Shown here in pieces: positions 58,977-64,000 of a stretch of 64,000 bases of DNA. Position 1 is the first letter of the stretch; each line of letters begins with the position of its first letter. The notes under the pieces were generated by a model. It did not search any database, was not told the origin of the DNA, and saw only the letters and a list, made by a program, of their open reading frames with translations. The translations under genes and the position numbers were made by a program. This DNA comes from Christensenella sp034926635 (GTDB lineage: Bacteria > Bacillota > Clostridia > Christensenellales > Christensenellaceae): assembly GCA_034926635.1 (NCBI GenBank), contig JAYFQX010000003.1, forward strand, positions 62,001 to 126,000, written 5' to 3'.

Positions 58977-60116
58977 TTACTTGAGCGCAGCGCCGGCGAT
59001 TACCATCCGCTGCACCTCGCTCGTGCCTTCATAAATTTCGGTGATCTTGGCATCGCGCATCATACGCTCCACCGGATACTCCCTAGTGTATCCATATCCG
59101 CCATAAAGCTGCACGCACTTGGTCGTTACTTCCATAGCAGTTTCTGCCGCAAAAAGCTTTGCGGTAGCAGCTTCCACAGAGAAACGCTCCTGCGTATCCT
59201 TTGCCATAGCCGCCTTATAGACCAAAAGTTGTGCCGCATCTATCTTCGCTTTTAAATCAGCCAGTACAAACTGCGTATTCTGGAATTTAGAAAGCGATCT
59301 GCCAAATTGTTTTCTTTCTTTTACATAAGCTACCGTTTCGTTAAACGCGCCTTCCGCAATCCCAAGTGCCTGCGCCGCAATACCGATTCTTCCGCCATCC
59401 AGTGTCCCCATGGCGATGCCAAAGCCCTTGCCTTCTTTTCCAAGAAGATTTTCTTTTGGCACGATGCAGTTTTCCATAATCAACTCTGCTGTTGCGCTCC
59501 CGCGAATTCCCATCTTGCGCTCTTTTTTACCAACCGAGAAGCCGGGGAAGTCTTTTTCTACGATAAATGCGGAAATCCCATGATTGCCTTTGGATTTATC
59601 CGTCATCGCAAAAATAATATAAATATCAGCATATCCGGCGTTGGTAATAAATATTTTTGTTCCATTCAATACATAATGATCGCCTTCCAGCACAGCCTTT
59701 GTTTGCTGTCCGGAGGCATCCGTGCCGGCTCCAGGTTCTGTGAGCCCAAACGCGCCAATTTTTTCCCCTTTAGCAAGAGGCACCAAATACTTTTGTTTTT
59801 GTTCTTCCGTGCCAAATTTCTTAATTGGGTCGCTTCCCAATGAAGTATGCGCAGATACAATAACGCCCGTCGTTGCGCAAACTTTTGACATCTCTTCCAC
59901 GCACATAACGTAACTCAGCGTATCGCAACCCTGTCCGCCATATTCCTTGGGGAATGGTATGCCCAAAAAGCCAAACTTTTTCAGCTTTTCCACCGTCTCT
60001 ACCGGAAACCGTTCTTCTTCGTCCAGTTCCTCTGCGAGCGGTTTCACTTCATTTTCTGCAAACTGCTGAAACAACGTTTGCATCATTTGATGTTCTTTAC
60101 TCAGTGTGAAATCCAT
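58977..60116 (-). CDS. bcd: butyryl-CoA dehydrogenase (short-chain acyl-CoA dehydrogenase)
   Basis: A 379-residue FAD enzyme reducing crotonyl-CoA to butyryl-CoA. AFGLTEPGAGTDASG near residue 125 and GNHGISAFIVEKDFPGFSVGKKE near residue 185 are family motifs. The catalytic glutamate is in IYEGTSEVQRMVIAG near residue 362, the position used by short-chain enzymes. GAGGAG lies five bases before the ATG. It directly precedes etfB-etfA, the arrangement of bifurcating Bcd/Etf complexes. No thiolase, crotonase or 3-hydroxybutyryl-CoA dehydrogenase genes adjoin it; here crotonyl-CoA would come from AbfD. Confidence 0.94.
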   Translation of the reverse strand: MDFTLSKEHQMMQTLFQQFAENEVKPLAEELDEEERFPVETVEKLKKFGFLGIPFPKEYGGQGCDTLSYVMCVEEMSKVCATTGVIVSAHTSLGSDPIKKFGTEEQKQKYLVPLAKGEKIGAFGLTEPGAGTDASGQQTKAVLEGDHYVLNGTKIFITNAGYADIYIIFAMTDKSKGNHGISAFIVEKDFPGFSVGKKERKMGIRGSATAELIMENCIVPKENLLGKEGKGFGIAMGTLDGGRIGIAAQALGIAEGAFNETVAYVKERKQFGRSLSKFQNTQFVLADLKAKIDAAQLLVYKAAMAKDTQERFSVEAATAKLFAAETAMEVTTKCVQLYGGYGYTREYPVERMMRDAKITEIYEGTSEVQRMVIAGAALK

Positions 60117-60213
60117 ATCTTTCTCCTCATCATAGCGTTTTTACGGCTCATTCCGTAATCAGCCGGGTTTTTGTCATAAGCTGCCAAAGCCCCGCGCTCC
60201 AATATTTTTTATA

Positions 60214-61545
60214 TTACAGGGATGATGATCCCCGATGATATACCGATTGTATTCCGAGATCCGCGCGGTACTTCGCTACCGTCCTGCGCGCAATCACGAT
60301 TCCTCTTTCCATTAATGCTCTTGCCGCGCCTTCGTCCGAAAGCGCCGAGTTCTCTTCAAATAACCCCTTTAATATCGTCTTTACTGCATCTTTACTAACC
60401 TTACAACCGTTTTTTCCGGTCAGGCTCCCTACTAAAAATGTCTTCAGTGCAAAAATCCCACGTTCACAAATCAAATACTTTCCGGCGACTGCCCTGCTCA
60501 CCGTAGACACGCTTACGCCCAGGCTTTCTGACAAGTCCACAAGCAACAAAGGCTCAAGCGGCTCATTCTGCAAAAAAAACGCTGCCTGCCGTGACACAAT
60601 CTGCTCCGCAACCTGCTGAAGCGTCGTTTTCCAAAGTCCCAGCGAGTTTACAAGCTTGCGCGCTTCGCGGTATTGCCGGGTAAGGTATGCCTTTGTCTTC
60701 GCATCCCCTTTTGAAAAAGCCCGGTATTCCTTATCAATGATCAATTTTGGCAGCCTTTTTTCATCAACTGCCACCAAGAGCTGCCCGTCTCTTTTTTCTA
60801 CCAATATTTCCGGATATACAAACTGTGGAGTTTCTATCCCTTCCGCAAGGTCTACCATTGGTCGAAGGCTTTTGATTAAATCGCAATCCCTGCGCGCCTG
60901 TTCTTTTGTAATACCAAGCGCCGCTGCAACTGCCGCAATGTTATTCTTTGCAAGAAGCGGCAAATATTCTTTGATAATCCGGTAAGGCGCTTGTTCTGTA
61001 ATTTCTTTTCTCTCAAGCTGCAGCTTCAGGCACTCTATCAGGTTTCTGGCGCCGATTCCCGCAGGCTCAAGCGACTGCACCGCACGCAGTGCTGTGGACG
61101 CAGTATCAACATCCACATGGCAAATCTTTGCAATCATTGCAAGCGGTTCCACAAGGTATCCCCGGTCGTCCAAACTTTGAATGATCACCTTTGCAGCCTT
61201 TGCCGTATGGATTTTGAGCGGCAACAGACCAATCTGCCCCAATAATTTATCTCGCATGGAAACCGGCTGCTCTGCGTCATAAAAACCGCCGTATTCCCGC
61301 GTTTCATTGGATTTTTTTACAAAATCCTTACGAACGCCAATTCGGTAAGATTCCGATACGTCAAACGGCAGCTCACTTTCCTGCATCTGCAATACAGGAT
61401 TTTCCGTAACTGCCTCACTGATATATTCATTCAGCTCCAAAGCATTCATATGCAACAAACGCAACGCCTGCTGCATTTGCTGATGCATTGTTTGAGACTG
61501 GATTTGTTTTTGACCGATCGAAACCTGCATTCTTGACCTATCCAT
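60214..61545 (-). CDS. rpoN: RNA polymerase sigma-54 factor
   Basis: A 443-residue alternative sigma factor. The Gln/Leu-rich region I (QMQQALRLLHMNALELNEYI) is near residue 22, a core-binding region follows, and a helix-turn-helix is near residue 350. The RpoN box ARRTVAKYRADLGI near residue 420 recognises the -24 element. It is needed for the abfD promoter in this window. Its place between sucD and bcd, all on one strand, is unusual. The first ATG is listed; an ATG five codons later has a better AGG spacing. Confidence 0.94.
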   Translation of the reverse strand: MDRSRMQVSIGQKQIQSQTMHQQMQQALRLLHMNALELNEYISEAVTENPVLQMQESELPFDVSESYRIGVRKDFVKKSNETREYGGFYDAEQPVSMRDKLLGQIGLLPLKIHTAKAAKVIIQSLDDRGYLVEPLAMIAKICHVDVDTASTALRAVQSLEPAGIGARNLIECLKLQLERKEITEQAPYRIIKEYLPLLAKNNIAAVAAALGITKEQARRDCDLIKSLRPMVDLAEGIETPQFVYPEILVEKRDGQLLVAVDEKRLPKLIIDKEYRAFSKGDAKTKAYLTRQYREARKLVNSLGLWKTTLQQVAEQIVSRQAAFFLQNEPLEPLLLVDLSESLGVSVSTVSRAVAGKYLICERGIFALKTFLVGSLTGKNGCKVSKDAVKTILKGLFEENSALSDEGAARALMERGIVIARRTVAKYRADLGIQSVYHRGSSSL

Positions 61546-61573
61546 CCATGCAAAGTATCTGTATGATTCATTA

Positions 61574-61597
61574 CGGGACGGAAATACTTCCGTCCCG
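61574..61597. other. strong hairpin without U tract between sucD and rpoN
   Basis: A ten-base perfect stem CGGGACGGAA/TTCCGTCCCG with a four-base loop. It is not followed by a U run on the minus strand. It may stabilise the sucD message end or partly terminate, reducing transcription into rpoN. Confidence 0.55.
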
Positions 61598-61614
61598 CTA
61601 GAATCTTTAAAGCT

Positions 61615-62973
61615 TTATGCCCAAATTTCTTCGTCTGTCGGAATCGCTTTGTCCTTATTGTAAAGACCAATCTGCGAAACGTTGATCAGATGCGTATAAT
61701 TCAGGTTCTCTGAAATACTGTTATTTCCCCAAGAGCCGCATCCCAAGGTCGTCGTTGGCGAGAATCCGTTTGTGAGGGCGCCGCCGGCCGTCGTAGAGGA
61801 GGGCTGGTTTACAACAATACGGCTTACCGGCATTGCTTCGCCGACCATACGTACGTGTTCCATATCATTGGAATGGATCGCGCAGGTATGTCCTTTTCCT
61901 TCATAGCATAAGTTTTCATAAGCAGCAGCCATACCGTCTTCAAACGAATCATATGCAATAGCAATCATGAAGGGACACATTTTTTCTTTGCACAGAAGAT
62001 CTGCTTTGCCGCGGCCACGCGCCTTGAGCAAAACAACTTTTGTCCCTTCCGGAACTTCTACGCCTGCCAGCGCCGCAATCTTCTGAACGCTCTGTCCTAC
62101 TACATCTTTGTTGATCACGCCGTTCGGGAAGATTGTTTTTGCAAATTTCTCTACTGCTTCCGCATCGTCAATATAATAAGCGCCGTTTTTCTCAAACGCT
62201 GCAATTACTTTGTCATATTCATCGGCAGGAATCATAACGCACTGCTCACCGGAGCAAATAATTCCGTTATCAAATTTACGTCCAGCAATGATCATGCTTG
62301 CCGCTTCGTCATAATCAATCCCGCGGTCAATAATAACCTGAACATTTCCCGGTCCTACGCCAAGAGCCGGTTTTCCGCTGGAATATGCGGACTTCACCAT
62401 CCCTGCGCCACCTGTTGCAACGACAACATCCGCTGTTTTCATAACTTCCTGCGTCATTTCCAGCGAAGGGTGCTCGATCGTCTGTACCAGATCTTCAGGC
62501 AGTCCTAACTTCTTCAATTCTGCGCGGAATAAATCCACAACATATTTGTTGAGGTTGCTGGTGCGCGGATGCGGTGCGATTACGATCGCATTTTTCCCCT
62601 TCAGCGCAAACATTGCATTACACATAGGTGTTACAACAGGGTTTGTAACCGGGGTAACAGCGCCAACAACGCCCTTTGGCTTTGCAACTTTGATAATGCC
62701 TGTCTCTTTGTTTTCTTCAATAATCCCATAGGATTTTTTGCCCTTCAGGCTGTTCCAAATGCACTTAGATTTCCCTTTGCACTTTCCAACCTTATCTTCG
62801 TATACGCCCATGCCGGACTCTTCTACTGCCATTTTCGCCAATTCTTCAGCTCTTGTGTACACAACCTGACCAATTGCCTTAACGGCCGCATCTACCTGTT
62901 CCTGGCTGGCATTTTTTTCAAATTCAGCCTGCGCTGCGTGCGCTTTTTCAAAAATCTCCGCAATGGATTCCAT
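61615..62973 (-). CDS. sucD: CoA-acylating succinate-semialdehyde dehydrogenase
   Basis: A 452-residue aldehyde dehydrogenase reducing succinyl-CoA to succinate semialdehyde. It follows the C. kluyveri SucD sequence pattern closely: GVYEDKVGKCKGKS near residue 55, TPVTNPVVTPMCNAM near residue 106, ATGGAGMVKSAYSSGKPALG near residue 185 and the active cysteine in DNGIICSGEQ near residue 240. TTLGCGSWGNNSISENL is near the end. The broader family includes acetaldehyde dehydrogenases, but the close match and the 4hbD, cat1 and abfD genes in the window favour succinyl-CoA. AGGAGG lies nine bases before the ATG. Confidence 0.88.
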   Translation of the reverse strand: MESIAEIFEKAHAAQAEFEKNASQEQVDAAVKAIGQVVYTRAEELAKMAVEESGMGVYEDKVGKCKGKSKCIWNSLKGKKSYGIIEENKETGIIKVAKPKGVVGAVTPVTNPVVTPMCNAMFALKGKNAIVIAPHPRTSNLNKYVVDLFRAELKKLGLPEDLVQTIEHPSLEMTQEVMKTADVVVATGGAGMVKSAYSSGKPALGVGPGNVQVIIDRGIDYDEAASMIIAGRKFDNGIICSGEQCVMIPADEYDKVIAAFEKNGAYYIDDAEAVEKFAKTIFPNGVINKDVVGQSVQKIAALAGVEVPEGTKVVLLKARGRGKADLLCKEKMCPFMIAIAYDSFEDGMAAAYENLCYEGKGHTCAIHSNDMEHVRMVGEAMPVSRIVVNQPSSTTAGGALTNGFSPTTTLGCGSWGNNSISENLNYTHLINVSQIGLYNKDKAIPTDEEIWA

Positions 62974-63035
62974 CTTGCTTCATCCTCCTAAAAAATTAAA
63001 AATCTTTCATCAATACTGTAGCTTTGCTTGCTATT

Positions 63036-63063
63036 ATTATAGTAAGTTTCCCGCAAAAATCAA
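63036..63063 (-). promoter_or_regulatory. promoter of sucD
   Basis: TTGATT (63058-63063) and TATAAT (63036-63041) on the minus strand with a 16-base spacer, about 60 bases before the start codon. Confidence 0.65.
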
Positions 63064-63064
63064 A

Positions 63065-63082
63065 CTTATGTAACTAAAAAAA
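63065..63082 (+). repeat. 18-mer shared with the cat1 promoter region
   Basis: CTTATGTAACTAAAAAAA, identical to 17333-17350. Here it touches the -35 box of sucD and is in the opposite orientation relative to transcription. Confidence 0.45.
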
Positions 63083-63100
63083 TCCTATTGTGTAAAAAAA

Positions 63101-63118
63101 TTGTATATTTTTTCACAA
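63101..63118 (-). promoter_or_regulatory. candidate Rex operator upstream of sucD
   Basis: TTGTATA, four bases, then TTCACAA. The right half is a perfect Rex half-site; the left has two differences. It lies about 40 bases upstream of the -35 box. A second TTGTGTA half-site starts at 63089. The rest of the intergenic stretch to 63403 holds only the hairpin at 63198-63233. Confidence 0.35.
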
Positions 63119-63197
63119 TATTAACCTATTTTTTACGAAAAATCAATTACCGAAGCGCAGCATCCGCATAATTTTTAAGAGAATTTGGCATTTACGA

Positions 63198-63233
63198 AAA
63201 GCGGCATTGCTTTATATTGCATAATGCCGCTTT
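63198..63233 (-). terminator. hairpin after the flavoenzyme gene, possible terminator
   Basis: An 11-base perfect stem AAAGCGGCATT/AATGCCGCTTT with a 14-base loop, followed on the minus strand by only a short U run. It lies about 170 bases after the stop at 63404, so it is a weak or distant terminator. Confidence 0.45.
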
Positions 63234-63403
63234 CCCCCCCAAGTGCATACGCAATGATGAAATATGTCAATTCTTCCCTTCGCAACGACAAGCCCTGTTA
63301 TTCTTAACCATTACGATCTCTTTTTTATTTTTTGTGTTGATCAGCTTACAGAATTCCTTTTCTTATCCTCCTTAATATTTTTCGTTGGATTATGTTTTAA
63401 GAC

Positions 63404-64000
63404 CTATATTTCTGCCCCCGCCAAATATCCTTCTCTAACGGCATCCACAAGCTTTCTTGCCTGTTTTGCATCCCCTGCGATCACCACCGTATCGCAAACT
63501 TCTTTTAATGCCGTATAGAGCGAACTGTCGCTCCTATATCCCAACGCTAAAACAACCGTGTCAGCATTTCTAAAATAGCTTTTTCCACTACATTGTAAAA
63601 CAATCCCGCTATTGGTTATCTCTACGACCTTGGTACAGGGAAGCTGCTCAATTTTCAGCTCATCCATTAGCTCATAGTCTAATCCTCTTATGCGGTCATC
63701 TTCTTCCGCTACAAGATGTTCTGTCATTTCTACCACTGCAACATTTTTATTTTGCATTCCCAAAAAGCATGCGGTTTCTACGCCTACAGAACCTCCGCCC
63801 GCGACCACTATATTTTGCCCGGTTTCTTGCCCCAAAAGCACATCATACGCATATACTACATGCGGTTTATCCACTCCCGGGATAGGCGGCTTCAACGGTT
63901 TTGGTCCCGAAGCCACAATTATTTTTTGCGCCTTTTCCTTTAGCGCAATCTCCGGCGTGAATTCTGTATCAAAAATAAATTTTACACCCGCCTTCCTGCA
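63404..64000 (-). CDS. C-terminal part of an FAD/NAD(P)-dependent oxidoreductase, enoate-reductase-like
   Basis: The frame is open to the window edge; the visible part is about 198 residues. KIIVASGPKPLKPPIPGVD is the end of the FAD domain. QNIVVAGGGSVGVETACFLG is the NAD(P)H-binding dinucleotide fold, followed by VAVVEM. This arrangement is that of the C-terminal half of old-yellow-enzyme-type 2-enoate reductases, 2,4-dienoyl-CoA reductases and related NADH oxidases; the flavin-barrel half would be outside. The C-terminus VIAGDAKQARKLVDAVREGY is typical of the group. The apparent GTG at 63916 is internal. Confidence 0.75.
   Translation of the reverse strand, partial: CRKAGVKFIFDTEFTPEIALKEKAQKIIVASGPKPLKPPIPGVDKPHVVYAYDVLLGQETGQNIVVAGGGSVGVETACFLGMQNKNVAVVEMTEHLVAEEDDRIRGLDYELMDELKIEQLPCTKVVEITNSGIVLQCSGKSYFRNADTVVLALGYRSDSSLYTALKEVCDTVVIAGDAKQARKLVDAVREGYLAGAEI

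Noticed and set aside
62974..63240. Sigma-54 promoter for sucD
   Set aside because: No GG-N10-GC element on the minus strand; a vegetative-type promoter (TTGATT-16-TATAAT) explains transcription.
1..64000. tRNA, rRNA, insertion sequences, prophage and integrase genes
   Set aside because: None could be recognised by reading. A tRNAscan-type search was not possible, so a missed tRNA cannot be fully excluded.

Overview
The window looks like chromosome from a strictly anaerobic, Gram-positive-type Clostridia bacterium with a mid-range base composition. The species cannot be named from sequence alone. Evidence for this: vegetative promoters close to TTGACA-17-TATAAT, strong AGGAGG ribosome sites, a PyrR-type pyr attenuator, CymR/IscR (Rrf2) regulators, a YuaF-flotillin pair, and many oxygen-sensitive enzymes (4-hydroxybutyryl-CoA dehydratase, a heterodisulfide-reductase-like complex, an [FeFe]-hydrogenase, radical SAM). 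No rRNA, tRNA, CRISPR array, insertion sequence or prophage was seen.

Layout. 1-3.8 kb: a lipoprotein, argF with its own ARG-box promoter, pyrBI behind a PyrR attenuator, and a mini-lipoprotein. 3.8-5.3 kb: cardiolipin synthase. 5.4-16.8 kb: one minus-strand block of eleven genes, read as malate dehydrogenase, fumarase, HdrB, HdrC, HdrA, FlxD/MvhD, FlxC, FlxB, FlxA, FrdB-like, FrdA-like. 17.4-27 kb: succinyl-CoA:CoA-transferase (+), then on the minus strand two orphan response regulators, a sigma-54 activator, and an operon of 4-hydroxybutyryl-CoA dehydratase, a NifU-like protein, an unknown cysteine-rich protein, a CoA-transferase and 4-hydroxybutyrate dehydrogenase. 27-34.9 kb: trpB behind a structured leader, an ApgM-family mutase, a P-type ATPase behind a Mn2+ (yybP-ykoY) riboswitch, a small membrane protein and a beta-CASP nuclease. 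34.9-40.2 kb: iscR-iscS-iscU, and an operon of a degenerate TrpC homologue with the AmmeMemoRadiSam proteins. 40.3-47.3 kb: ABC exporter, MFS transporter, two cysteine synthases, an Rrf2 regulator and O-acetylhomoserine sulfhydrylase. 47.5-57 kb: flotillin/NfeD, an acyl carrier protein with an AMP-ligase, group-B-like [FeFe]-hydrogenase, a third cysteine synthase, a GNAT acetyltransferase and an NhaC antiporter. 57-64 kb: bcd-etfB-etfA, rpoN, CoA-acylating succinate-semialdehyde dehydrogenase, and the C-terminal part of a flavoenzyme that runs off the edge.

How it fits together. The window encodes nearly every step from oxaloacetate to butyryl-CoA: malate, fumarate, succinate (Mdh, FumC, FrdAB), succinyl-CoA (Cat1), succinate semialdehyde (SucD), 4-hydroxybutyrate (4HbD), 4-hydroxybutyryl-CoA (Cat2/AbfT), crotonyl-CoA (AbfD) and butyryl-CoA (Bcd/EtfAB). 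The most striking part is the Flx-Hdr module in one operon with a soluble-looking fumarate reductase. I infer that it is a flavin-based electron-bifurcating NADH:ferredoxin/fumarate oxidoreductase. The dehydratase operon has a textbook sigma-54 promoter (GG-N10-GC) with three 18-bp enhancer-like repeats. The candidate activator gene lies just upstream, and rpoN itself sits between sucD and bcd. Rex-like sites and a shared 18-mer link other promoters of the pathway.
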